Counted from the first letter of the stretch, positions 34,602 through 45,329 are shown. The stretch: 64,000 nucleotides of DNA from Drosophila miranda (GCF_003369915.1 NC_046675.1:22692001-22756000); one strand, 5' to 3'. Notes: a model not told the origin generated them from the sequence alone. Numbers and translations: made by a program.

Positions 34602-34609
34602 TATCGATG
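34602..34609 (+). promoter_or_regulatory. DRE-like element in the NUDCD3/DMAC1-like divergent promoter
   Basis: TATCGATG with a neighbouring ATCGAAT lies in the 178 bp between the two start codons, so it probably serves both genes. Confidence 0.5.
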
Positions 34610-34678
34610 TATCGAATATGTGAGTCGAAAAAGTTTGCCTTTGTTGATCAATTCAACAATTTTCTAGAAACAAACAAA

Positions 34679-35051
34679 ATGATTGGAAGACTGTCGTTTT
34701 GGAACAAAGACAATACCAGCAGTGAGGTGGACTGCTTGGGCTGCCGCCTGGTTAGCGGTTTCGGGCTGATCGGCATTGGAGTCTTTCTGTTGGCCCAGGC
34801 AAAGCGGCGCAGCAAGCCTCTCGAGAACTACACAATGAAAGGGTTGGCAGCCGGTGCGTACTCCATTTCTACTTGGCATTTCCATTTTTATTGGTTATAT
34901 GTATGTATCTTCATTAGCTGTTGGAGCTCTGGGCGTGGCTCGGCTGGGAAATGCAGGATTCCTTAAGCCAACCGCCAAGGAGAAACCGGAGGAGGGGACG
35001 ACGCCCACAAAGCCTATAACAAAGGATCATGGATTCTTTTCTCGACGCTAG
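34679..35051 (+). CDS. DMAC1/TMEM261-like mitochondrial membrane protein (DUF4536)
   Basis: Exons 34679-34853 and 34918-35051 join in phase to give 102 residues. The CLGCRLVSGFGLIGIGVFLL segment matches the human TMEM261/DMAC1 block CWSCRVLSGLGLMGAGGYV, including the CxxC just before the first membrane helix. A second hydrophobic stretch (LAAAVGALGVARLGNAGFL) gives the expected two-helix hairpin, followed by a polar Lys/Thr/Pro tail. Human DMAC1 helps assemble the distal membrane arm of respiratory complex I in the inner mitochondrial membrane; the same role here is inferred from family. The stop lies 95 bp from the stop of RTRAF on the other strand. Confidence 0.8.
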
Positions 35052-35146
35052 ACAGGCGGTTGTAATTGCTAGCTGACTCATTAAATTTACAATTAGTTAT
35101 GTACTGTTCTTGATTGGCTATTGAATTTGATCGATGGGAACTGCGT

Positions 35147-36013
35147 TCAGAATCCCACTTTTCCCAGCTTGGTGTCAGTCTTTGGATTGGCAGTTAGATT
35201 TTGAACCGACACGATCGTCTCGTTGATGTGCGTCTGTAGCTGACGCAGGCTCTGGATCTGCAAGAGGCGCAGTATGCGCATTGGAAGGTCAAGGGCGGGA
35301 TCGTTGGCGGAGACCACATCGTTGCCCTTGTCAAAGGGAAAGGGTGTCCCAGTGATGGGCTGGCGTCCCCTGGCAGCAGGCGAAAGGCGTTCGTGTACCA
35401 CCCGGGCTACGCCTTCCAGCTGCAGCAAATGATTGGGATGATGAGGCACATTCAGTTGGCCAGCTAGAGTGCGCACTCCAGCAATAAATTCTTTGTCATC
35501 CACTATTTGGGAAATAAATGAATGCGTTACAGAGTCGCTTTTCTAAGTGAAACCTTTTACCATTCATTTTTCCTTCAAAAATAACCTGCACTTTTTTTTG
35601 ATGTGGTTGGTTGCCGTTGATCTTCGGCAGCCTCTGCTTGCTGTTGATCGACTCATACTGCGCTGGATCGTCCAGAAACTCCAGACGTATGGCATGACCC
35701 AAAATCCAAGCGAGCTGTTCGTTTTGTGTTCCCAGGCTAGGCATATTCAGGTCTGCACAGTACTTCAGGTAGCCATCCTCCCACAGCTGGGCATTGTCTA
35801 CGTTGCGCAGAATTTCGCGATCTTCTATTGCATATAGTCTTATCTTTTGGTCCTCCAGCCAGAGGATTGTGCTCGCAAAGTCCTTGCGGTCTGGTTTTGT
35901 GGTGAAATTACCTTATTAATACCCTCTAAAAATCTGCCTAATCAGTACTTACTGCTTAGTGCCAGATCACTGGGTGTGGGATACCCCAAGGCCTCTAGTT
36001 TCTTCTTGAGCAT
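35147..36013 (-). CDS. RTRAF: RTRAF (hCLE/C14orf166) RNA-handling factor
   Basis: Exons 36013-35953, 35890-35561 and 35502-35147 join to give 248 residues (human 244). Matches to human RTRAF include MLKKKLEALGYPTPSD versus MFRRKLTALDYHNPAG, ILWLEDQKIRLYAIEDRE versus IVWLEDQKIRHYKIEDRG, and the end LRQLQTHINETIVSVQNL...TANPKTDTKLGKVGF. RTRAF is a subunit of the animal tRNA ligase complex and associates with RNA polymerase II and with RNA transport granules (family knowledge). It is divergent from RRP15, with 224 bp between the start codons. An ATCGCAGCTGATTGT block in that gap contains an E-box-like promoter element (CAGCTGAT). Confidence 0.95.
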
Positions 36014-36237
36014 TTTCTAGTTATAATTGTTTTTAATAGAAAATATCAGTTTTTCTAGTCGGTCTGCCGGCTCTCTTCTTCTTTTTCGTCGCTTTTGAGG
36101 GATGGTAATATCGCAGCTGATTGTATTCGATATGGTCAGCTATCGGTTATTATCTTACGAATTTTACCACCACTAGCAACGTGAGGAGCACGCGTATTTT
36201 ATTTTTAAAATTTGTTTCTGTTTTCTGACCGAATAAA

Positions 36238-37074
36238 ATGGCTCTTCTCACTGCGAAGCGCCCGAAAAAAGAGGCTGCGCCGGCCACAGACAGTTCCAAC
36301 AACGAATCTGACTCTGAAGACAGTCAGAATGTTGACGGCGACACAGGGGCCAACGCCGGCTGGGCAGATTGCATTAGAAAGGTACTGAAGAGCAAATCAG
36401 TGGGACCCACCGTGCTGTCCCGGGCCAAGAAGAATCCAGCGGTCGTTCGTTCCAAGACCAGCGAAGCGGCAAAGAAGCCAGGATTTGACTTTGAAGTCGT
36501 TGGGGGCGATGTCAAAGAGGAGGACGATGATGATGAGGATGGTGACGCTGACAAATCCGCATTGGATGCCACGCTGACCAAGACAGAGCGAAGAAATGTT
36601 CCCCTGCAGCTGAGAGTGAAGCCCAGCTACCAGGACTTAGAGAGGGAAAGAACACTACGCAAGGTGGCCACTCGAGGCGTGGTCCAGTTCTTCAACGCAG
36701 TGCGCATTCAGCAGAAGGATCTCGAACAACAGCTGGCAGATGCAGGGCCACTGGACAGTCGTCAGGATGCAGTGCTCAATAATATTAACAAGAGAAAGTT
36801 CCTGGACGTGTTAATGAGCGGCAAGCGGGCCAAGTCCACGGCCATAGACAATGCTGTGAAGAAGGAGGAGCAAGAGACAGATGATGATGACGAAGATGAC
36901 ACAGCAGAGGCGTCTTCAACTGGAAAAAAGAAGTCTGAGTGGAATGTACTGCGAGAGGACTTTATGACCAACAAGAAAATCAAACACTGGGACGAGGAAG
37001 ATGATGAGGGCAGCGATCAGGGGGCAAATAACGATGAGGCGGACGATAGCGACGACGATGATGAGGAAGATTAG
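36238..37074 (+). CDS. RRP15: RRP15, 60S ribosome-assembly protein
   Basis: Nucleolar pre-60S factor, 278 residues, single exon. The ATG is preceded by AATAAA, a good fly context. An acidic Ser/Asp N-terminus leads into GWADCIRKVLKSK, the conserved entry motif, then an acidic linker. The core domain (about residues 115-205) has LTKTERRNVPLQLRVKPS, LRKVATRGVVQFFNAVRIQQ and NKRKFLDVLMSG, all typical of Rrp15. The tail is strongly acidic (runs of Asp/Glu), with SEWNVLREDFMTNKKIKHWD before it. It converges with VhaPPA1-2: only 56 bp lie between the stops, and its AATAAA at 37099-37104 falls inside that gap. Confidence 0.95.
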   Translation: MALLTAKRPKKEAAPATDSSNNESDSEDSQNVDGDTGANAGWADCIRKVLKSKSVGPTVLSRAKKNPAVVRSKTSEAAKKPGFDFEVVGGDVKEEDDDDEDGDADKSALDATLTKTERRNVPLQLRVKPSYQDLERERTLRKVATRGVVQFFNAVRIQQKDLEQQLADAGPLDSRQDAVLNNINKRKFLDVLMSGKRAKSTAIDNAVKKEEQETDDDDEDDTAEASSTGKKKSEWNVLREDFMTNKKIKHWDEEDDEGSDQGANNDEADDSDDDDEED

Positions 37075-37098
37075 CGTTTAATTACTGTAATAGGCCTT

Positions 37099-37104
37099 AA
37101 TAAA
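37099..37104 (+). terminator. Poly(A) signal of RRP15
   Basis: AATAAA lies 25 bp after the RRP15 stop. Cleavage at the usual distance would put the transcript end at or inside the VhaPPA1-2 coding end on the other strand. Confidence 0.55.
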
Positions 37105-37130
37105 TAGTAGTTTTTGATTTGTAATCGGGT

Positions 37131-37754
37131 TTAAATCATATCCGCCTTGGATGTCAAGTATATGCCCACAATCAGTCCAAAGAGACCGATGGCCGAGCCA
37201 AATATCTCCACAATTAGAACCTTGACGAAGAGCGACGCATTGGCCGAGTCGGCTAGGGCTGCTCCAGAACCCACAATGCCAACAGCCACGCCGCAAGAGA
37301 TGTTGACCAGTCCGACAGCCAGCCCGGCCCCAAAAACAGCGAATCCCGTGAACATATTTCTGGCCATTTGGCCCTTGTCGCTCAGCATCTTTGCCAGGCG
37401 ATAGTTGTTTATACTCCCGGACAAAACTATGGCCATGATCAGCCCGTAGATGGCCACTGCCTCGCAGAATATAATCGAGATGAGGTTCTTGGTCTTGATG
37501 CGTGGCGAGCGGACCCCGCCCCCGACGATGCTGGTCCCCGTAGTATAGATTCCAACGGCGGCTCCCACCACGGATAACGACACCGACAGTCCAATGCCCA
37601 GGCCAGCCCACAGGTAGGGACTGCTGGTGTACAGAAACCAGCCAAATCCCAAACGATCGCCGGTGTCCGTCATCACATGGCTGAGAATCAGACCCGCCAC
37701 TGCAACGGTGGATACGGTAGCTATCAGCAAAATGAATCGGGTACGAAAAGTCAT
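37131..37754 (-). CDS. VhaPPA1-2: V-ATPase proteolipid subunit c'' (second paralogue)
   Basis: V0 rotor-ring proteolipid of the vacuolar H+-ATPase, 207 residues, intronless. About five membrane helices are visible. The [20 protein letters not shown] and [19 protein letters not shown] blocks are near identical to human ATP6V0B, and the proton-carrying Glu is present in FCEAVAIYG (Glu 98). The start at 37754 gives an N-terminus of normal length; an upstream in-frame frame adds 13 residues but is less likely. It is a diverged duplicate of VhaPPA1-1 about 2.6 kb away on the same strand, with RpS5b between. Compared with that gene the luminal loop ([18 protein letters not shown]) is unlike, suggesting tissue-restricted use, as known for many fly V-ATPase paralogues. 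Confidence 0.94.
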   Translation of the reverse strand: MTFRTRFILLIATVSTVAVAGLILSHVMTDTGDRLGFGWFLYTSSPYLWAGLGIGLSVSLSVVGAAVGIYTTGTSIVGGGVRSPRIKTKNLISIIFCEAVAIYGLIMAIVLSGSINNYRLAKMLSDKGQMARNMFTGFAVFGAGLAVGLVNISCGVAVGIVGSGAALADSANASLFVKVLIVEIFGSAIGLFGLIVGIYLTSKADMI

Positions 37755-38080
37755 TTTTACAGTTGATATTCCAGACGATAGCACTCGCTCCAATGAATAG
37801 AAGTTGATCTCTACATTGAATGACTGATAAAGAAAAGTGGGGGCTGACCAGCACCTTGCGCGCCATCTAAGCTCGCAAACAAACGTTAAATTTTTTAAAA
37901 ATTTGCATCTCCAATTCTATGTTGCCTGCAGCGAGAAAGGGACGGCTGTATACACAATGTGCGTTAGAGTGAAACACCTATATGGTTTCGAAAATACAAC
38001 ACTGTATTTACAGTTACATTTGTGGAATGTGTGCATACATAGCGCATATGTATGTCTGTATTAACAATGAAATGGGCAAT

Positions 38081-38852
38081 TTAACGATTCGATTTGGCCA
38101 CACGCTCCAGCTCATCCTTCTTCTTGATTGCATACGAGTTGGACGATCCCTTGGCGGCATTGATCAGCTCATCGGCCAGGCACTCGGCCACGGTTTTGAT
38201 GTTGCGGAAAGCCGCCTCACGTGCCCCAGTGCAAATCAACCAAATAGCCTGCAAAGCAGATGGTAGGAATAATGATGCCAGCACTTTAAGCCGTATTTTG
38301 CCATATACTGCTTACCTGATTGACGCGACGCAATGGCGAGACATCCACAGCCTGACGGCGCACAGTTCCAGCGCGTCCAATGCGTGTAGAGTCCTCACGT
38401 GGCCCAGAGTTGACAATCGCATTAACAGTCACTTGCAATGGATTTTCCGAAGTCAGCAAGTGAATGATCTCAAATGTGTGCTTTACGATGCGACAAGCCA
38501 GAAGTTTCTTGCCGTTACTGCGACCCTTCATCATCAGCCCGCAGGTAAGGCGCTCCACAATTGGGCATTGAGCTTTGCGGAAGCGTTTGGCCGCATAGCG
38601 TCCCGCCGAGTGCGGCAAGTAGCGAGCGAACTTCTCCTTCACGGCAATGTAGTCTTGCAACGAAATATCACTTATGGATATGTCATCGCAGGCCCAGCGG
38701 CCGAAAAGCTTGATTTCAGGCCAGTCATTGGCTTGCTGAGTGGCTACGTCAGCCACTCCTTCTTCCTCCCATATTTCGTCAATGGCAGTTTCTATAGGCA
38801 CCACAGTCTTCTCTGACGCCACCACAGTAGATTCGACATCGGATTCAGACAT
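38081..38852 (-). CDS. RpS5b: Ribosomal protein S5 (uS7), germline-type paralogue
   Basis: 40S protein that binds 18S rRNA in the head near the E site. Exons 38852-38316 and 38248-38081, separated by a 67 bp intron, give 234 residues. The N-terminal 40 residues are acidic and variable, as in eukaryotic uS7. The rest is highly conserved: [79 protein letters not shown] and the end [12 protein letters not shown]. Assignment as RpS5b rather than RpS5a rests on its position between the two VhaPPA1 genes, as I recall for D. melanogaster 88D; RpS5b there is ovary-enriched. The pyrimidine-rich CCTCTTTC at about 38930 on the minus strand could be a TCT initiator. Confidence 0.93.
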
Positions 38853-40228
38853 TTTAAAGCAAACAAATTGCAAATTACGATTATTCTCTGCACTGCGTGC
38901 GGCTCCGCTCACGTTTCAAGAAAAGAAAGAGGTTTCAAAAGGAAGAGATGTTAAGATGGCGGACGCTTTTCGAAAATGGCGGCAAAGGCAAAGAAGAGAT
39001 AGCGATATATCAATATACCGATACATATTGTAGGTGATATTTGTTTGGAATGCATTATTGTTGCTTCATTCCACACACGTTCCCGTTAGTATAACTGCAT
39101 CCTATCCAGCAGAGAGAAAAGAGTGAAACCAACCACGAAACCAGCAAAAAAGACCAGGAAAAACAGTCGATGGTACTATCGATAAATGGAATTGGAATGC
39201 CGCCCTGATTTTAGTGCTATAAATTGAACAACATATGAGCGGCAAATTTATGTTGCAAATATTAAAACAAGAAAAGTTTCAAGTTGAATGGAGCCATGTT
39301 AAAATCTTAATAGAGCTCAGCATCTAGCTGAATCTATTGAACCATTCTATAAGTATGGTATGACTTCCTCCAAAGTCAGTGACTTTCCACATTACAATTT
39401 TAGGTAACCAAACACAGCTGTTCCAATTACAGCTGAACGATTAATCAGATTGTACCGATTGTAACGATAGACGAAAGATCTGCGTAAAGAGAGTGACCTT
39501 AGGTAATCCCAATATGATACTTCACATATGCACCTAGATATAGGTGCTATGGGTCTAACAAGTTTGCGCGTGCTTTTGATAAGCCCCCGCCTCGCAGTCA
39601 TTCACATAGATTGATAAACAAAACGTATAGATTTTATTACTTTTTTAATATGGAATACTTGCTATGTATAATAATAATAATGCGACTGTTGTGTATCTTC
39701 CTTTGCTTCTGCCATTGAGAGCAGCATAAAATATACATGTTCATCGTTTTGTAGTAAATATAATACATTCTCATTTAGAAATACAAGAGCCAGTAGAAAC
39801 AAAAACATAACAAACTTCTTAGAATCATAAATATACACACACATGCACACACAATACAATTGTCTTTCGTTTGGCAAAAGAATAATTATTACATAAACAA
39901 ATCGTTGTCATTTTTACACCATGCACACTCAGCAATCAATTGAAATTGGATGCTGATAATTGCGCGAGTAGGCGTGGCGTAAAAATAAACATCTAAATTA
40001 TCAAAAAACTATCAACTTAATAAGTAACTAAAGTCCCAGTTTAAAGCGTGTCTCGACTCGGTAGGGATTCCTCGAGCAAACTGTAACTGCATATAACGCA
40101 AGCTTTTTGTTGTAATTTCCAGAAAAAAAACTCGGCCCCACTGATGTTGCTGTGCGGGGCCCTCGTGTTAAGGGGGGAATGACTTGATGGCTGATTATTG
40201 TTCTCTTCTTGCCGATGAGTAAGTGAAG
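38853..40228. other. RpS5b promoter and VhaPPA1-1 3' UTR
   Basis: No coding exon is visible. The left few hundred bases hold RpS5b promoter motifs. The AT-rich right part is probably the long 3' UTR of VhaPPA1-1, continued beyond its 3' UTR intron. Confidence 0.5.
39177..39184 (+). promoter_or_regulatory. DRE element TATCGATA upstream of RpS5b
   Basis: A perfect DRE octamer lies about 325 bp before the RpS5b start codon, next to an ATATCAATATACCGATAC cluster near 39006-39023. It may drive RpS5b or belong to the 3' flank of VhaPPA1-1. Confidence 0.45.
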
Positions 40229-40229
40229 T

Positions 40230-40289
40230 CTGCAAAGGAAAAACGGCATTGAGAAGTGGCTGAAATGCATTGAGCCGATGCACACTTAC
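40230..40289 (-). other. Probable 60 bp intron in the VhaPPA1-1 3' UTR
   Basis: On the minus strand a strong donor (GTAAGTGTG, G at 40289) lies 17 bases after the stop codon and a pyrimidine-rich acceptor (TTTTTCCTTTGCAG) ends at 40230. The length is typical of fly introns. Because the junction is under 50 bases from the stop it should not trigger nonsense-mediated decay. Confidence 0.6.
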
Positions 40290-40306
40290 TCTGAAGACTG
40301 GCAGTC

Positions 40307-40945
40307 TTACTCCTTGTCACCCATCTTCGACTTGGACGTCATGTAAATGCCCACAATCAGGCCAAACAGACCAATGGCCGAGCCGAAAATCTCCACAATC
40401 AGGATCTTGACGAACAGGGCCGCATTGGCGGCGTCCGAAAGAGCAGCACCTGAGCCGACAATACCAACAGCAATGCCGCAGAACAAATTGACCAGGCCGA
40501 CGGCGAGACCAGCACCGAATATCAAGTAGCCCGAGAACCAGTTGTTGTTCATGATGGCGACATTGTTCAGAGCCGTCTCCATTTGGAACTGCTCCAACTG
40601 GCCGGAGAGCACAATGGCAGTGATCAGGCCGTAGATGGCGACGGCCTCACAGAAGATGACGGAAATCAAATTCTTGGTCTTGATGCGGGGAGCCTTAACA
40701 CCGCCGCCAACAATGCTGGTGCCCGTCGTGTGGATGCCAAGGGCGGCGCCTACCACAGACAGCGAGACGGCGAGCCCAATGCCGAGGCAGGCCCACATGT
40801 AGGGATTCGACGAGGTGAGGAACCAGCCAACGCTCACCCGCTCGCCCTTGCCCGTCATAACAAAGTACAGGATGAGGATGGTGGCTGCGGCCGTGAAGAG
40901 CCCCAGGAAAGTCGTTGTCACCACTGTGCGTATTTGGGCCGCCAT
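40307..40945 (-). CDS. VhaPPA1-1: V-ATPase proteolipid subunit c'' (main paralogue)
   Basis: V0 proteolipid subunit of the vacuolar H+-ATPase ring, 212 residues in one coding exon. The helices match human ATP6V0[40 protein letters not shown] (Glu 100 is the proton-binding residue), [20 protein letters not shown] and [20 protein letters not shown]. The C-terminus SKSKMGDKE is polar. A 56 bp 5' UTR intron (40968-41023, GTGAGTGTCC to TAATCTCAG) separates the start codon from a short leader exon, and a second intron lies in the 3' UTR. Its upstream flank is the head of repeat copy C, 208 bp from the start codon. High conservation suggests it is the ubiquitous form. Confidence 0.96.
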   Translation of the reverse strand: MAAQIRTVVTTTFLGLFTAAATILILYFVMTGKGERVSVGWFLTSSNPYMWACLGIGLAVSLSVVGAALGIHTTGTSIVGGGVKAPRIKTKNLISVIFCEAVAIYGLITAIVLSGQLEQFQMETALNNVAIMNNNWFSGYLIFGAGLAVGLVNLFCGIAVGIVGSGAALSDAANAALFVKILIVEIFGSAIGLFGLIVGIYMTSKSKMGDKE

Positions 40946-41152
40946 TTTGCAGGTTTTTCTTGTCTAGCTGAGATTAAACACGTTGCAGGGTGTTGAATTT
41001 TCCATCATTCGCAGGACACTCACCAAATTGAAGGCGTAATTGTATTTTCTCGGCGACAGGTGACTGCTTCGTGAGAAAAAAAATCACAATCACATGACGT
41101 TTCTCTATTCACATGATATCAGTGTGGCCGCGGAGTTTTTCGATAAGATGTA

Positions 41153-41990
41153 CGGTCTGACCCTTAAGAAATGTACCGAAATGTACAAACTCGTTTTAAA
41201 AATATACCGTAATATACTGACGAATTCGAGTTCATATTCCTCGATTTTGATATTCCGTGGAATATTACTAGCTATATAGAACATTTAGCCATACCATCAT
41301 AATTTTATACGATTGATGAATCAATTTTCTATTTAACTGGTGTATTCTTAATACTTGCTTTTATTGCATTTTGCGTAAAAAGAGGTTTTAGCGAAATAAG
41401 TCAAACAAAAAACAAGTAGCGAAATAGGTCAATTAAAACAAACGAAAAAGGAAATTGCTCAATTTTGATATTCCATTGAATAATGCTGACTAACAAAATC
41501 TCTCAGCAATGCCCACATAGTTTTATCCCATTGATGAATAAATTTTCTGCAAGATTGGATAGTTTTTAATCTTTGCTTTTATTGTATTTATTGTAAAAAA
41601 AGGTTTAAACGAAAAAGTTCAACAAAAAAAGAGTCGCTATATTGCGTGTAAGCCGTAGTATAGCTCTTTGTATACCCTATTTTGTTAATTGTATATGAAA
41701 GTATATATATTGATATGAAGATAAAACGTAACTAATAAAGACCTTTTCTCAAATTGACATTTTTTAGACATATTCATGTATATGATGAGTGTTTTGTATA
41801 TATATCTCGATCCTGATACCTATTCTTGGTCCCTACAAGAAGACAATAAGCTTCAAAATATCGTTGAAATATTAAAAATAGTATAATAAATAATATTGAA
41901 TAATATTAAAATATTTTAGAAATAAATTGTTTTTGCCTGGGATGACAAACATATTCACAATTCTATAACATCCATTTCCCCCAGGGTATG
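41153..41990 (+). mobile_element. Promoter-linked interspersed repeat (copy C)
   Basis: The left end CGGTCTGACCC with ATGTACCG/ATATACCG motifs matches copies B and E. The body matches copy A through both 200 bp subunits (near 41220 and 41460), and the right end CCCCCAGGGTATG matches A and D. The left end faces VhaPPA1-1. No coding capacity is visible. Confidence 0.8.
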
Positions 41991-42049
41991 TGTGCATGGA
42001 ATGGGACTCATTGTTCTGAACCGGTTATGACGACTAATTCTTGGTTAGT

Positions 42050-42566
42050 CTTTCTTCCGTCGAATATTCCCAGCTATATAGATCTCTTATTTTTGCCCAG
42101 ATAATTTTATATGATTGCTGAAACAATTTTGATCAAGATTATCGTTTTTTAAGTACTTGCATGTTTTTTGTTTTGACAAAAACACGATTTCAACAAAATT
42201 GTTCAATAGTCGCAGGTTGTGACGTCAATGTTGCTGGTATTTGCAGACTCATTTGTTGTCAACCAGGGTATGGGCGTTTGTATACCCTATTTCGTGAATA
42301 TTATATAAAGATACTGTTTTCCAAGCTGCTTTCAAATGTAATTAATAAACCCCTTGTTTTAGATTGCATTTTTTTGGTCTATTCATGCATTTGATTAGGT
42401 GTTCGTATATAAATCCTGATCCCAGTACCAGTTCTTTGTCTCTGTAGACAGACGATGAGCTGCAAAATATCGTTTAAAACAGAGACTATCTAGTTTCTGC
42501 ATTAATTAGAGCCTGGAATGACACACATTTCCGCAATTCTATATCATCTCTTTCCCCAGGGTATGT
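42050..42566 (+). mobile_element. Promoter-linked repeat, 5'-truncated (copy D)
   Basis: It begins within the subunit block CTTCCGTCGAATATTCCCAG, continues through TATACCCTATTTCGTGAAT and ends CCCCAGGGTATGTGTGCATG like copy C. It lacks the motif-rich left end. The TGTGCATGGAATGGGACTCA flank is shared with copy C, so the unit may have spread by tandem or segmental duplication. Confidence 0.7.
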
Positions 42567-42569
42567 GTG

Positions 42570-43690
42570 CATGGAATTAGCAACATGTTTGTGTATGGAA
42601 TGGGACTCATCTGTTGCGAACCGGGTATTGCCAAATCCGGATATTTCAAGCTATATAGAGTTTTCAGCTTTGCCCACTTAGTTTTATCCCATAGATGAAT
42701 ACCTTTTCTATTTTCTAACATCTTTAAATTGCTTGTAAGTATTTTATTTTGACTACAATACGGGTTTCAAGTAAATGTTGCTGCAACTTTTGTGTATGGA
42801 ATGCGCAACATTTGTGCATGGAATGGGACTCATTGTTGCTAAAGCGAACTGCGGCGAATTCAAATTCGATTCAAAAAAACGACCAATTCCTCATATTCTT
42901 TGTTCCGTTGAATAATACTATCTATATGGAACATTTAGCCAAGCCCACTTATTTTGGACGATTGATGAATCAATTCTATACATGATTGGCCTATTCGAAA
43001 TACTTCCTTTTATTGGATTTTTATATAGCATTGAAAATTAAATTAATAGATTGATGAAATTGACAAAAATACCATGGGAGCGCGGCGAAAACCAGTATTT
43101 CTACAGTATGACCCTCAGAACAGCACCGAAACATACCGCCTCATTTTCAAAATATACCGTAAATATACTGACGAATTCAAGTTCTATTTTACATATTCCT
43201 CGATTTTGATATTCCGTGGAATATTCTCAGCTATATAGCACATGAAGCCATGCCCACATAGTTGAATCCGATTAGGGAATATATTTTCTAATTAACTGGT
43301 TTATTTTAAAAACTTGCTTTTATTGTATTTTGGATAAAACAAGGCTTAAAAAAAAATACTTCAACAAAACAAAAAAACAGTCCCAATGTTGCTGGTATTT
43401 GAAGACATGATGCATGTATAGCCTTTGATACCCTATTTCGTTAATTTAATATGAAGATTCTGTTTTTCAAACCATTTTTAAAACGTAGTTAATAAAGACA
43501 TTTTCTCAGGTTGATATGCTTTAGACGAGTTCCGATTCCGAACTCATTCTTGGTGTCCATAAGGAGACAATAAACTGCAAAATATCGTTGTGATAGCTTT
43601 AAAACAGAGACTAAATAGTTTTTGCCTTTATTGGAACCTGGGATGACAAACATTTTCTCATGTCAATAGTATCCATTTCCCAGGGTATGA
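42570..43690 (+). mobile_element. Promoter-linked repeats, composite (copy E)
   Basis: Two partial subunits (about 42640-42740 and 42850-43020) precede a further copy whose left end GTATGACCCTCAGAACAG lies at about 43110 and which ends CCCAGGGTATG at about 43689. The TGTATGGAATG...GGGACTCA flanks recur between units. The whole 41153-43690 block is therefore a local array of diverged copies. Confidence 0.7.
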
Positions 43691-45319
43691 AGATGTTGTT
43701 GTCCTCAATCACATGACTTGTTCGGGGGGTATGGTAACTCTATGAGAAACTTTCAACGGAGTTCAACAGATGGCGCCTAACAAGTGAGCGGGGAAAATTC
43801 AAAATTCAAACATAATTTCATTTCATGGAGTGCTCAAAGAAAATTTGCTACGGCTTAAGAGATTTACCTTCTTATACTAGTAGTAAAATTTTACTGATGA
43901 ATTTCTTATTTACGCTCATTAAACTTCCCATATAAATGCTACATCTCATATTTACTTCCATTTGCATATCTGCTGCCTGCTGCTTTTTGCGGTTCACTGA
44001 GTGCCGCTCAAGGAATTACATCAAGTCTTGGCTTCTGCCAGTGCGTACGCATGTAAAAAATACCCTGAAGGTAGCGACATTTCCAGCTCATTGAATTGGT
44101 CAGGTCAAGCTCGCCATGAGAGAGGTGTCCTGGCCCAGCCTCCTCCATTGCGAGGGTGGTGTGAATGTGCACGTTTAACAACAACCACGTGACGGCAGTG
44201 TAATCTAAAGCCACATCATCATTAAATATTTACACTACATTATAATTTCTGTTCTTTTCTTACGCGGCGAGTGCCTCTGAGTGGGGCAGAAAAGACCGAA
44301 TGAAGAAGGAGTCAGCGTGTCGGCGGGACAGGCGACACAACCGCAACATTCAATTAAACGTAATGTGTTGTTTGTTGTCGCATGAAGGACAGGTTCTTGG
44401 GCCTATGCCCCCGACTTTCCCTGCACACTCGTACACCTTGATAATAAATGTAAACTTTTCACTTGAAAAATTCACGACGCGCATAAAGAACGAAATAAAA
44501 TAGGATGCCTAACGAAAATATAGAATTGTTTGGGCTTCGGGTCTTGGGGTTTGGGTCAGTGCTCAAGTCAAATATCACAAGAGAAATCCATTAGCTTTTG
44601 TCTCTTTTTTTGGTTTACCTATTACTGCTAGAGTATATTGGGTGTATTCTATTCGTGTAAATGTACATATGTACTTATATGGAAAAAGGCAGGATTTTCT
44701 AGAAGAAAAATATAAGGTATCAACAATTTTAAGAACGTGACAATATATTTAAGTATAGTGATATATGTATTTAGATATTATTTACCAATCCGGTGAACAT
44801 TTTAACATTTATTATATCTAGACAGAGGTAAGATATATAATTCCTATATGTTGGGGTTAGAAACAAGAAATAAATCCTGACAAGAGATATCTTACAGTCG
44901 GAATGTTGACTGTATTGTACTTTCTTTGGTACTTTTTTTTGTCTTCTCCTTGAGTAACTTTCGTGTGCGGCGCTTTATCTTTAGGGTCGCTGCTAGAAAG
45001 ATAGATACAAAGAGAGAAAGAGAGGACAAAAATCCAACCTGTGTTAAAGTAATTTGCCAAGTTTAAGGCCGCACCGCCACCGCCAACGCCTGCACTCTTT
45101 ATTGCCGCTTGACTGCGGCTTGAGGAAAAAAAGGAGAAAAAAGAGCAACAACAATGAGCATGCGGCATATGCATAGGCGCACCTTTTGTTAACTTGCCAC
45201 CACTTGGGGCAACCAACAAGAAAAACAACAGCAGCAGCAGCGGCAGCGGCAACGGCAACAACAAGTGGAGCTCTCTAGTAACTGAGTTTAGTTTTCTATA
45301 GACCGGAAGTTGGACGGGC

Positions 45320-45329
45320 GTATATAAAA
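45320..45329 (+). promoter_or_regulatory. Candidate TATA box TATATAAAAG without an assigned gene
   Basis: A strong TATA consensus is followed by pyrimidine-rich sequence. The first ATG, about 50 bp downstream, opens only a 26-codon frame, so any transcript would be non-coding, spliced or very short. Confidence 0.25.
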
